Shown here: positions 1-6,942 of the stretch, one piece after another
How the letters are laid out: the number at the start of each line of letters is the position of its first letter
Numbering within the stretch: position 1 is the stretch's first letter
DNA from: Pseudomonadota bacterium
GTDB taxonomy: Bacteria > Pseudomonadota > Alphaproteobacteria > Azospirillales > Azospirillaceae
Reading direction: 5' to 3'
Assembly: GCA_023423695.1 (NCBI GenBank)
Contig: JAFAFA010000111.1
Location: forward strand, 1 to 8,069
DNA length: 8,069 nt
Position numbers and translations under genes: made by a program
The notes under the pieces: generated by a model
What the model was told of the DNA's origin: nothing
The model's database searches: none
The model's input: the letters and a program-made list of their open reading frames with translations, nothing else

Positions 1-80
1 CCATCCCGAACTCGGCCGTGAAAAGCCTCCGCGCCAATGGTACTGCGTCTTAAGACGTGGGAGAGTAGGTCGCCGCCAGG
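1..80 (+). rRNA. rrf: 5S ribosomal RNA, 3' part (5' end outside window)
   Basis: The first ~80 nt match the conserved 3' two-thirds of bacterial 5S rRNA. The loop segment CCATCCCGAACTCGG is followed by GTGAAA, GGTACTGCGTCTTAAGACG and the closing segment GTGGGAGAGTAGGTCGCCGC ending in CAGG near position 80. The 5' strand of helix I lies before the window, so the gene is partial. The 3' boundary is inferred from the usual CCAGG-type helix I end and could be off by a few bases. An intrinsic terminator lies 65 nt downstream, so 5S is the last RNA gene of this operon; no tRNA follows it. Confidence 0.95.
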
Positions 81-144
81 TCACTCAGGCTCAAGAGACG
101 CATAACACAAAGCACGTCGCAGGCATCGTCACACACATCCGAAA

Positions 145-177
145 CGCCCCGGCTCTCAGCAGCCGGGGCGTTTTTTT
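145..177 (+). terminator. Rho-independent terminator of the rRNA operon
   Basis: CGCCCCGGCT (145-154) and AGCCGGGGCG (161-170) form a perfect 10-bp GC-rich stem around the 6-nt loop CTCAGC, followed at once by seven T residues (171-177). This is a canonical intrinsic terminator, 64 nt after the 5S end. It insulates the next gene from rRNA transcription. Confidence 0.95.
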
Positions 178-217
178 GTGTTCAATCGACGCACATTTTC
201 ACCATACGGAAAGCCTG

Positions 218-234
218 CTGCCGATTTGCGGCAG
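218..234. promoter_or_regulatory. Small inverted repeat upstream of the CBS-BON gene
   Basis: CTGCCG (218-223) and CGGCAG (229-234) are perfect inverted repeats separated by ATTTG, 70 bp before the ATG at 304. This 126-bp stretch (178-303) must hold the promoter of the CBS-BON gene, since the rRNA terminator lies just upstream. No convincing -35/-10 pair could be picked by eye. The repeat may be an operator or a small RNA hairpin, or it may be chance. Confidence 0.25.
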
Positions 235-303
235 ATCAATCGCCCCTGGTTGCCCGCTCCCCTACTCTTTCCTCACCGCACAACATCAACGGGGAGCGAA
301 ACC

Positions 304-1005
304 ATGAAGGCTATCGATCTGATGACGCCGCGGGTCATCACTATCGGCGCGGACGCGACTGTCGCCGATGCGGCCAAGAAGATGCTGGAGAACAATATCA
401 GCGGCATGCCCGTGGTCGATGCCGCCGGCAAGGTCGTCGGCATCATCAGCGAGGGCGATCTGCTGCGCCGGGTGGAACTCGGGACCGAGCGCCACCGCTC
501 CTGGTGGCTGGGGCTGGTGTCCGGCGGCACGTTGCCGGCGGAGGACTTCGTCAAGTCCCATGCCCGCAAGGTCACGGACGTCATGACTGCCCATGTCACC
601 ACCGTCGACGAAAGCGCTTCGCCCGAGGAGGTCGTTCGGCTGATGGAGACGCGCCGGATCAAACGTGTGCCGGTGGTCCGCCAGGGCAACCTGATCGGCA
701 TCATCAGCCGGGCGAACCTGCTGCGCGCACTGGCCAGCGTCTCGCCGGAGACCGCGACGGCGGCCCCTGACGACCGTGTGCTGAAGGAGCGTGTCACCGC
801 TGCGGTGAAGGAACTGTCCTGGGAGCCGCGGTCGCATGACGCAATCGTCGTTCGCAATGGCGTCGTCCATCTCTGGGGCTTCATCAGCAGTGAGTCCCAG
901 CGCGACGCCGTGCGCGTCGCGGCTGAAGGCGTTCCGGGCGTGAAGGGGGTGGAGAACAACATCCAGGTCGTCGATCCGGCGGAAAGCGGAGCCTGGGGTC
1001 TGTAA
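304..1005 (+). CDS. CBS-CBS-BON domain protein
   Basis: The 233-residue cytosolic protein has two CBS motifs forming a Bateman module (about residues 3-57 and 89-145) and a C-terminal BON domain (about 156-222). CBS signatures seen are DLMTPRVIT, SGMPVVD and VGIISEGDLL in the first repeat, and DVMTAHVTT, KRVPVVRQG and IGIISRANLLRAL in the second. The BON part includes VVHLWGFISS and PGVKGVENNI. CBS pairs usually bind adenine nucleotides and act as energy sensors. BON domains are often linked to membranes or envelope stress, but there is no signal peptide here. The start is the ATG at 304 because GGGGAG (291-296) lies 7 nt upstream; an in-frame GTG at 178 would place the start in the rRNA terminator. 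The linker at residues 60-75 is rich in Trp and Arg. The gene stands alone between two terminator-like hairpins. The precise role of this family is unknown. Confidence 0.93.
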   Translation: MKAIDLMTPRVITIGADATVADAAKKMLENNISGMPVVDAAGKVVGIISEGDLLRRVELGTERHRSWWLGLVSGGTLPAEDFVKSHARKVTDVMTAHVTTVDESASPEEVVRLMETRRIKRVPVVRQGNLIGIISRANLLRALASVSPETATAAPDDRVLKERVTAAVKELSWEPRSHDAIVVRNGVVHLWGFISSESQRDAVRVAAEGVPGVKGVENNIQVVDPAESGAWGL

Positions 1006-1025
1006 AGAAGCCTGTCATATGAATG

Positions 1026-1053
1026 GGCATGGCCGGTCCGTTCCGGCCATGCC
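1026..1053. terminator. Hairpin between convergent genes, probable bidirectional terminator
   Basis: GGCATGGCCGG (1026-1036) and CCGGCCATGCC (1043-1053) form a perfect 11-bp stem with loop TCCGTT. It lies between the stop of the CBS-BON gene (1005) and the stop of the convergent oxidoreductase (1070). No T-run follows on either strand, so it is not a classical intrinsic terminator. It may stop polymerase inefficiently, protect mRNA 3' ends, or work with Rho. Confidence 0.6.
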
Positions 1054-1069
1054 TATCCTCGCAAGCCGG

Positions 1070-2365
1070 TCAGATCCGTCCCGGCAGCCGTGCGCCGACG
1101 AGGTGGGTCGCCTGGGCACCGTATTCGTAGGCGGCTTCACGCACCGCACGGCCGGCGACCGTTTCCAAGGCGGTGTCGGGAAGCGGCATCTCCGCGTCGG
1201 TGAGTTTGCCGGTGATGCGGTCGGCAAGGCAGCGGCCGAGAACCGTGCCGGGCGCGATGCCGCGGCCGTTGTAGCCGCTGAAGCCAATCACGTTGCGGCC
1301 CAGCCGGTGGAAGCGGGGCAGGTTGTCCTTGGTCATCCCGATCTGGCCATACCATTCGGACTCGAACCGCACCGGGCCGAGCTGCGGGAACAGGGCGGCC
1401 AGCGAGCGCTGGGCCCAAGCCCGGTGCACCGCGATCCCTGTCCCCCGCAGTGCGCCGACACTGCCGAACACCAGCCGTCCCTGACGGTCGAACCGGTAGG
1501 AGCTCAGCACCGATTTGGTGTCCCACACTCCCTGCCGCTCGGGCAGGATAGCTTGCCGCATGGGTTCGGACAGCGGCTCCGTTGCCAGATTGAAGTAGGG
1601 AAGGTGTACCTGCTCGGTGCGCAGCTGCACCCAGGGGCCGATGCTGTAGGCGTCGGTGGCGACGATCACCCAGTCGGCCATCACACTGCCGGTCGCCGTC
1701 TTCACCTCCCATTTGCCGCCGGCCTCGCTTGCCGACTGAACAGGGCTGCGGGTGAAGATGCGGGCACCCGCCTTCACGGCGGCGGTGGCCAGCCCGCGGG
1801 CATAGGCCAGAGGCTGGATGGTGCCGGCCCGAAGGTCGAGAAGCGAGCCGGTATAGGCCCTGGTGCCGACCTTCTCCGCCGTTTCCGCGGCGTCGAGCAG
1901 GCGCACGGGCGCTCCTCGCTTCTGCCAGATCGCCGCCCGCTGCTCCAGTTCGCGCAAGCCCGCGGGACCGACGCCGCAATGGAGGGTGCCGCTGCGCTCG
2001 TCCTCGCAGGCGATGGCGTGTTTGGTGATGAGGTCGAACACCACGCGCGGAGCATTGCCGAGCAACTCGATCAGCCGCTCTCCATAGACCGGCCCCAGCG
2101 TGCTGACGAGCTGGTCGGGCATCACCCACATGCCGGCGTTGACCAGACCGACATTGCGCCCGGCGCCGCCGAAGCCGATCTCCACCGCCTCCACCACCAC
2201 CGCATCGACACCGCTTTCCGCCAGATGCAGGGCGGCCGACAGGCCGGTGTAGCCGGCGCCGACGATCACCACGTCCGCCCTGACCGCGCCGGTCAGCGGC
2301 GCGGTCGGCGGCGCCGGCGGTGCCGTCCGTTCCCAAAGCCCATGCGACCGTGGATCGTTCAGCAT
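1070..2365 (-). CDS. FAD-dependent amine/imino-acid oxidoreductase, AmaA (L-pipecolate oxidase)-like
   Basis: This 431-residue flavoprotein belongs to the DAO superfamily (PuuB / pipecolate oxidase / glycine oxidase type). The Rossmann FAD site VVIVGAGYTGLSAA has GxGxxG at residues 36-41, and the adenosine-ribose-binding acid is E59 in VVVEA. A second flavin-contact segment GGAGRNVGLVNAG spans 66-78. The C-terminal flavin-binding loop GFSGYNGRGIAPGTVLG is at 361-377. There is no signal peptide. Length and the N-terminus NDPRSHGLWE match full-length members. AAGGA lies about 9 nt before the ATG at 2365, supporting the start. The gene is divergent from a LysR regulator and one gene away from hglS. 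That order matches amaA-lysR-hglS of P. putida, so the likely reaction is oxidation of L-pipecolate to piperideine-6-carboxylate. The family is certain from sequence; the substrate is inferred from context. Alternatives are gamma-glutamylputrescine or another secondary amine. Confidence 0.92.
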   Translation of the reverse strand: MLNDPRSHGLWERTAPPAPPTAPLTGAVRADVVIVGAGYTGLSAALHLAESGVDAVVVEAVEIGFGGAGRNVGLVNAGMWVMPDQLVSTLGPVYGERLIELLGNAPRVVFDLITKHAIACEDERSGTLHCGVGPAGLRELEQRAAIWQKRGAPVRLLDAAETAEKVGTRAYTGSLLDLRAGTIQPLAYARGLATAAVKAGARIFTRSPVQSASEAGGKWEVKTATGSVMADWVIVATDAYSIGPWVQLRTEQVHLPYFNLATEPLSEPMRQAILPERQGVWDTKSVLSSYRFDRQGRLVFGSVGALRGTGIAVHRAWAQRSLAALFPQLGPVRFESEWYGQIGMTKDNLPRFHRLGRNVIGFSGYNGRGIAPGTVLGRCLADRITGKLTDAEMPLPDTALETVAGRAVREAAYEYGAQATHLVGARLPGRI

Positions 2366-2544
2366 TCCCTGTGGTCCTTATCCCGTACTATTGCCCGCCC
2401 GTCATTCCCAGCCGGAAACACCGCCCTGACCGGTTCCGTGAGCGTAGCGGGTCGCCGCATTCACGGACAGCTGGGAAGATTCGCTTGCCTACTCCCTTCG
2501 GCAAAGTGAAGTTTGCTCAACCGGTCATTCCCTGTGAGAATGAG
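2366..2544. promoter_or_regulatory. Divergent control region between oxidoreductase and LysR genes
   Basis: This 179-bp region must carry both divergent promoters and, by the usual LysR arrangement, the regulator's binding site. It contains a perfect 7-bp dyad, TCCGTGA (2435-2441) and TCACGGA (2461-2467), with a 19-nt spacer. It is also bracketed by an 11-bp direct repeat, CATTCCCTGTG, at 2363-2373 and 2526-2536. A shorter relative, GTCATTCCC, occurs at 2401-2409. The left repeat overlaps the oxidoreductase start codon and the right one lies 9 bp before the LysR ATG. No -35/-10 pair is obvious. Assignment as operator is inference. Confidence 0.45.
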
Positions 2545-3486
2545 ATGCAGAGCCCCCGCCGCTTCCTCCCCTCCCTGTCCCTTCTGACTGCCTTCGAAGC
2601 GGCGGCGCGGACCGGCAGCATCACCGCGGCGGCGAAGGAGTTGTCGCTGACCCAGAGCGCCGTCAGCCGCCAGATCAAGGTGCTGGAGGAGGTGCTGGAG
2701 GTCGAACTGTTCCACCGCGAACGTCAGACCATCCGCCTCACGGCCGGCGGGGAGTATTATGTGCGCGAGGTGCGTGACGCCCTGCGCAAGATCAGCACCG
2801 CGTCGCTCAACCTGCGCGCCAATCCCTATGGCGGCACACTGAGCATCGCGATCCTGCCGACCTTCGGCGCCCGCTGGCTGACGCCGCGGCTGCCGAAATT
2901 CCTGGCTGCGAATCCAGGCGTGACCATCAATCTGGTGACGCGGATGGCGCCTTTCGATTTCCGGCTGGATCCGGTCGACGTGGCGATCCATTTCGGCCGG
3001 CCGGAATGGCCGGGCGGGGAGATGGCGCTGCTGCGCCGGGAGACGGTCATCCCCGCCTGCAGTCGCGATCTGCGCGACCGGTTCGGTTTCCAGCAGCCGG
3101 GCGATCTGCGGCTTGCCCCCTTGCTGCACCTGACCAGCCGCCCCGATGCGTGGGAACGCTGGCTGACCCTGCACGACACGCCGGCCGATGGGGTGCATGG
3201 CATGCTGTTCGACCAGTTCGGCACCGCCATTCAGGCGGCCGTTGCCGGGCTGGGGGTCGCACTGCTGCCGCTTTTCCTGATCGGGGAGGAGTTGCACTCG
3301 GGCCAACTGGTCCCCGCGCTCGACCTGCCGATGGAGAGTGAGGACGCCTATCATGTCGTGTGGCCGTCGGAACGGACGGGCTATCCGCCGCTTGCCGCTT
3401 TCCGCGACTGGATACTGGAAGAATCCCGAGATGACGGCCTGGACGACAGCCGGCCGCATCATGAGCTTTCCTCATCAACTCGGTAA
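2545..3486 (+). CDS. LysR-family transcriptional regulator, GcvA type
   Basis: The 313-residue regulator has an N-terminal winged helix-turn-helix (about residues 10-69; AFEAAARTGSITAAAKELSL, then TQSAVSRQIKVLEE and LFHRERQTIRLTAGGE). A periplasmic-binding-protein-like effector domain follows (about 93-293; GTLSIAILPTFGARWLTPRL, VDVAIHFGRPEWPG, AAVAGLGVALLPLFLI). These features fit the GcvA subgroup. The ATG at 2545 is chosen because family members begin a few residues before the PSLSLLTAFEAAAR helix. The in-frame upstream extension reads across the divergent promoter and has no family character. The ribosome site is weak (GTGAGA). Residues after about 293 form an acidic, polar tail. It probably activates the divergent oxidoreductase and perhaps hglS downstream in response to a lysine-pathway intermediate, and represses itself. 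That role is inferred from position, and the effector is not visible. Confidence 0.93.
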   Translation: MQSPRRFLPSLSLLTAFEAAARTGSITAAAKELSLTQSAVSRQIKVLEEVLEVELFHRERQTIRLTAGGEYYVREVRDALRKISTASLNLRANPYGGTLSIAILPTFGARWLTPRLPKFLAANPGVTINLVTRMAPFDFRLDPVDVAIHFGRPEWPGGEMALLRRETVIPACSRDLRDRFGFQQPGDLRLAPLLHLTSRPDAWERWLTLHDTPADGVHGMLFDQFGTAIQAAVAGLGVALLPLFLIGEELHSGQLVPALDLPMESEDAYHVVWPSERTGYPPLAAFRDWILEESRDDGLDDSRPHHELSSSTR

Positions 3487-3538
3487 AAACAATCGCAATC
3501 CAAGCCGGTGCTTCGTTGCTATAGCTGCCCAATGGGAG

Positions 3539-3566
3539 GGACCGGGAGAGCGACCGGACCGGTCCG
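3539..3566. promoter_or_regulatory. ACCGG repeats and 12-bp palindrome upstream of hglS
   Basis: The 107-bp gap between lysR and hglS contains the perfect palindrome CGGACCGGTCCG (3555-3566) and three ACCGG copies (3541-3545, 3553-3557, 3558-3562). It ends 27 bp before the hglS ATG. Such a site could be an operator overlapping the transcript start, or a hairpin in the 5' leader near the ribosome site. A TATAGC at 3520-3525 could be a -10 element, but no matching -35 is seen. Confidence 0.35.
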
Positions 3567-3593
3567 ACGAAGGCAACGCGAGCGAGATTTGCA

Positions 3594-5000
3594 ATGAGCG
3601 CCCAGAGTTCCATCAGCCTTGGTTTCATCAGCCCCGATGCGATCCGTACCCTGTTCTCCAACGCCATGTCGGAGATGTACCGGACGGAGGTGCCCGCCTA
3701 TCAGACGCTCGTCGAGCTGGTTCGCGAGGTGAACGAGGCGGTGCTGGCCGCCGACCCGGCGGAACGCCACCGGCTGGAGACCGCCGGCGGCCTTGCCCGC
3801 ATCACGGAGGAGCGCCACGGCGCCATCCGGCTCGGCACCGCGCATGAGCTGTCCACCATGCGGCGCCTGTTCGCGGTGATGGGCATGCAGCCGGTCGGCT
3901 ATTACGATCTGTCGGAAGCCGGTGTTCCTGTCCATTCCACCGCCTTCCGCCCGGTGACCGACGAGGCACTGAGCCGCAATCCGTTCCGTGTCTTCACCTC
4001 GCTGCTGCGGCTCGACCTGATCGCCGATGCCGGCTTGCGGCAGGAGGCGGAACGGGTGCTGGCCGCCCGCAGCATCTTCACCGACGGCTGTCTCGCGCTG
4101 ATCGAGAAGGCCGAGGCCGACGGCGGGCTGACGGAGGAGGAGGCCACCCGCTTCGTCGCGGAGGCGCTGGAAACCTTCCGCTGGCACAGCCGGGCCAATG
4201 TGCCGGCGGACCTCTACAAGCGGCTGCACGACGCCCATCGGCTGATCGCCGACGTCGTTTCCTTCAAGGGGCCGCACATCAACCACCTGACCCCGCGCAC
4301 GCTCGACATCGACGCGGTGCAGCGGATGATGCCGGAGAAGGGCATCGCGCCCAAGGCGGTGGTGGAAGGCCCGCCGACCCGGCGCTGCCCCATCCTGCTG
4401 CGCCAGACCTCCTTCAAGGCGCTGAGCGAGGCGGTGGATTTCCGCGACGGCGACGGCTGGCGGTCGGGCGTCCACACCGCGCGTTTCGGCGAGATCGAAC
4501 AGCGCGGCATCGCGCTGACGCCGAAGGGCCGTGCGCTGTATGACTCGCTGCTGCAGGATTCCCGCCGCCTCGTCGCCCCGGCGGCCGACGGGTCGAACGC
4601 CGCCGCCTACATGGCCGCCCTGCAGGAGGTCTTCGCCCCGTTCCCCGACAACTGGGACAAAATCCGCCGACAGCAGCTCGGCTATTTCAGCTATTCCCTG
4701 ACCGATGCCGGACGCCGCAACCCGCCGGCAGCCGATGCCGATCTCGAGGCGCTGATCGGGGCCGGTCTCGTCCGCTTCGATCCGGTGGTCTATGAGGATT
4801 TCCTGCCGCTCAGCGCCGCGGGCATCTTCCAATCCAACCTGGGCGACGATGCGCAGCAGGATTTCTCCGCCAGCCCGAACCAGCAGCGCTTCGAAGCCGA
4901 CCTCGGCGCTCCGGTGCTGAACCCGTTCGACCTCTATGCGGAGATCGAACGGGCATCGATCAAGACCTGCCTGTCGGCGATGAGCCCGGCGACGGCGTAG
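3594..5000 (+). CDS. hglS: 2-oxoadipate dioxygenase/decarboxylase (hydroxyglutarate synthase, DUF1338)
   Basis: The 468-residue cytosolic enzyme of the DUF1338/YdcJ family uses Fe(II) and O2 to turn 2-oxoadipate into D-2-hydroxyglutarate and CO2, a late step of D-lysine / L-pipecolate breakdown. Family hallmarks are visible in order. The segment ERHGAIRLGT gives metal ligand H75 and substrate Arg R79. HINHLTPRTLDID gives ligand H231. FGEIEQRGIALTPKG carries the glutamate ligand, E300 or E302. YEDFLPLSAAGIF (400-412) is followed by SNL. H75, R79 and H231 sit at the spacing of H70, R74 and H226 recalled for the P. putida enzyme. The ATG at 3594 is kept because FSNAMSEMYRTEVPAYQTL is a conserved N-terminus; the ribosome site is weak (GCGAG). 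Full length and apparently intact. The stop codon is followed after 1 bp by the stop of the convergent EAL gene. Substrate is inferred from family and context. Confidence 0.92.
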   Translation: MSAQSSISLGFISPDAIRTLFSNAMSEMYRTEVPAYQTLVELVREVNEAVLAADPAERHRLETAGGLARITEERHGAIRLGTAHELSTMRRLFAVMGMQPVGYYDLSEAGVPVHSTAFRPVTDEALSRNPFRVFTSLLRLDLIADAGLRQEAERVLAARSIFTDGCLALIEKAEADGGLTEEEATRFVAEALETFRWHSRANVPADLYKRLHDAHRLIADVVSFKGPHINHLTPRTLDIDAVQRMMPEKGIAPKAVVEGPPTRRCPILLRQTSFKALSEAVDFRDGDGWRSGVHTARFGEIEQRGIALTPKGRALYDSLLQDSRRLVAPAADGSNAAAYMAALQEVFAPFPDNWDKIRRQQLGYFSYSLTDAGRRNPPAADADLEALIGAGLVRFDPVVYEDFLPLSAAGIFQSNLGDDAQQDFSASPNQQRFEADLGAPVLNPFDLYAEIERASIKTCLSAMSPATA

Positions 5001-5001
5001 G

Positions 5002-6861
5002 TCACACCGCAACCATGGCGGCGGGCCGGAAGGCCCCCGCCGCCAGCCAGCCCTCGAAGGCCGCCGGGGCGAGCGGGCGGGAGAACAGATAGCCCTGCCC
5101 GAAGTCGCAGCCCTGCAGGCGCAGCCACTCATAGGCCTCGACGGTCTCCACCCCCTCCGCCACCACCCGATAGCCGAGATCGTGGGCGAGTTCGATGGTC
5201 GAGCGGACCATGATCTGGTCGCTGCGCTCGGTGGCGATGGAGCGGATGAAGCGCTGGTCGATCTTCACCGCCGTCGCCGGGATGTCCTTCAGGTAGGAAA
5301 GCGCGCTCTGCCCGGTGCCGAAATCGTCGATCTCGACCTCGATCCCCAGCCGGCGCAATTGGTCGAGCTGCCGGTCGACCACCTCCCGGTCGGTCATCAG
5401 TGCGCTTTCAGTCACCTCGAAGTCGATCCAGTCCGCCTGCACCCCATGCCGGTCCAGCATGGCGGCCACCCTGTCGGCAAAGTCGCTGGTCCCCAGGTCC
5501 AGCATCGAGATGTTGATGGAGACCGGCAGCACGATCCCGCGTTGGCGCCACCGTGTGATCTGGACCAGTACCGCCCCGATCACCCATTCGGTCAGAGGGC
5601 GCACAAGCGCCGTCCGTTCCGCCAGCGGCACGAACTCGGCCGGGGAGATCGGCCCCAACTCAGGATGGGTCCAGCGTAGCAACGCCTCCGCCCCGATGCA
5701 GGCATCGGTGCGCAGGTCGACCTTGGGCTGGTAGGCGATGTGCAATTGGCCGCCATTCTTCGTGGCTGTGTCCGCCGCTCCCACCTCAGTGGCGCCGAGT
5801 GCTTCCGTCAGGCTTCTCAGCAGCAGAAAGGCGCGGTGGGAGGCGCGGTCCTGCTCCTCGTCATAGGCACACCAGGGTTTCTGCTTTTCCAGCGACTGGT
5901 GGGCGGCACTGGCGGCAGCCCGCAGCAGTTCCACGCTCCCCGCCGGCCTGTCCGGATGATGAACGAAGCCGATGCCGGTGGAGGTCGCGATCGGCACCCC
6001 CTGGTAAAGGAAGGGGCTGCGGATGGCGGAACCGATCCGGTCGAGCGTGGCCGCCAACCCGCTCTCCGGCTGGTCGATGAGGATGCAGGCGAAGCGGGCC
6101 GGCGACACGTGGTAAAGTCGGGTGCGTTCCGGCAGGCAGGCGGCGATGCGGCGGGCGCAATCGACCTCGAATGCATCGGCGCTGACTTGGCCAAGCACCC
6201 GGGTCAGTTCGGCATATTGCTGGGAGGCGGCGGTGTCGACCGCCACCACGGTCAGGCGGGCGTGATCGCGGGTGGCCGGATCGGCCAGCAGGGCGTCGAT
6301 GTCCGCAAGGAAGCGGAAGCGGTTCGACAGCGAGCTGACCGGATGCAGGTAGCCGACCGCGCGCCGGGCCTCGATATGCGCCATCGCCATCGCCGACAGG
6401 TCGCGAAGGGCCTCTTCCTCCTTGGGCGACAGGGCGGGGCGGGGCCGGTCGTCGATCACGCAGATGGTGCCGAGTGTCAGCCCGTCCGCCGTCCGCAGAG
6501 GGGCGCCGGCATAGAACCGGATGTGCGGGTGGCCGGTCACCAGCGGGTTGGCGGCGAACCTATGGTCCCGGCTAGCGTCGCCGACCACGAAAAGGGAATC
6601 GGACTGAAGCGCATGGGCGCAGAAGGCTTGCTCTCGCGGTGTTTCCCGCACCGCCAGCCCCACCCGTGATTTGAACCATTGCCGCTCGCGGTCCACCAGC
6701 GAGATCAGCGCGATCGGCACCTTCAGCAGCTTGGCGGCGAGGCGGGTGATCTGGTCGAAGGCCGGTTCTTCAGGGGTGTCGAGCAGCTCGTAGCGCTGCA
6801 GTGCCGCAAGTCGGTCCTCTTCGTGGGGCACCATCGGAAGCAAGGGCGGGAAAGGCGTCAT
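5002..6861 (-). CDS. GAF - degenerate GGDEF - EAL protein, predicted c-di-GMP phosphodiesterase
   Basis: The 619-residue cytosolic signalling protein (counted from the ATG at 6861) has three domains. A GAF sensor domain spans about 13-167 (RLAALQRYELLDTPEEPAFD, RQWFKSRVGL, HIRFYAGAPL). A GGDEF-fold domain (about 171-331) has its signature replaced by SPARF at 253-257, so it cannot be a cyclase. An EAL domain spans about 373-608. EAL catalytic and metal residues are all present: E392 in EALLRW, N451 in INIS, E482 in EVTES, D512-D513 in DDFGTG, K533, E569 and E572 in VAEGVET, and Q589 in FGQGYLF. Predicted activity is cleavage of c-di-GMP to pGpG, gated by the GAF domain and perhaps by GTP bound to the dead GGDEF domain. 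The start is uncertain: AAGGAA lies 13 nt before the ATG at 6861, while a GTG at 6942 directly abuts the upstream stop codon. The added residues would be unlike family N-termini. Confidence 0.92.
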   Translation of the reverse strand: MTPFPPLLPMVPHEEDRLAALQRYELLDTPEEPAFDQITRLAAKLLKVPIALISLVDRERQWFKSRVGLAVRETPREQAFCAHALQSDSLFVVGDASRDHRFAANPLVTGHPHIRFYAGAPLRTADGLTLGTICVIDDRPRPALSPKEEEALRDLSAMAMAHIEARRAVGYLHPVSSLSNRFRFLADIDALLADPATRDHARLTVVAVDTAASQQYAELTRVLGQVSADAFEVDCARRIAACLPERTRLYHVSPARFACILIDQPESGLAATLDRIGSAIRSPFLYQGVPIATSTGIGFVHHPDRPAGSVELLRAAASAAHQSLEKQKPWCAYDEEQDRASHRAFLLLRSLTEALGATEVGAADTATKNGGQLHIAYQPKVDLRTDACIGAEALLRWTHPELGPISPAEFVPLAERTALVRPLTEWVIGAVLVQITRWRQRGIVLPVSINISMLDLGTSDFADRVAAMLDRHGVQADWIDFEVTESALMTDREVVDRQLDQLRRLGIEVEIDDFGTGQSALSYLKDIPATAVKIDQRFIRSIATERSDQIMVRSTIELAHDLGYRVVAEGVETVEAYEWLRLQGCDFGQGYLFSRPLAPAAFEGWLAAGAFRPAAMVAV

Positions 6862-6942
6862 AACGGCTGCATCGTTCCTTGCGCAATCCTGTGGGCCGCC
6901 GAGCGGCATGCCGCTGCCCAACTCTATAGAAAGCTGTGGCAC

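Noticed and set aside
178..303. N-terminal extension of the CBS-BON protein from a GTG at 178
   Set aside because: It begins directly on the tail of the rRNA terminator, has no CBS character, and the ATG at 304 has a good ribosome site 7 nt upstream.
1019..2509. 496-codon open frame on the + strand
   Set aside because: It is antisense to the FAD oxidoreductase, contains no recognisable domain, and reflects high GC content keeping the opposite frame open.
3519..5132. 537-codon open frame on the minus strand opposite hglS
   Set aside because: Low-complexity Arg/Gly/His-rich translation with no domain; hglS on the other strand has conserved active-site motifs.
5182..6669. Several + strand open frames opposite the GAF-EAL gene
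   Set aside because: Shadows of the real minus-strand gene; no ribosome sites or family motifs.
6862..6942. GTG start at 6942 for the GAF-EAL protein
   Set aside because: Not excluded, but the extra 27 residues look non-family and no well-placed ribosome site precedes it; the ATG at 6861 is preferred.
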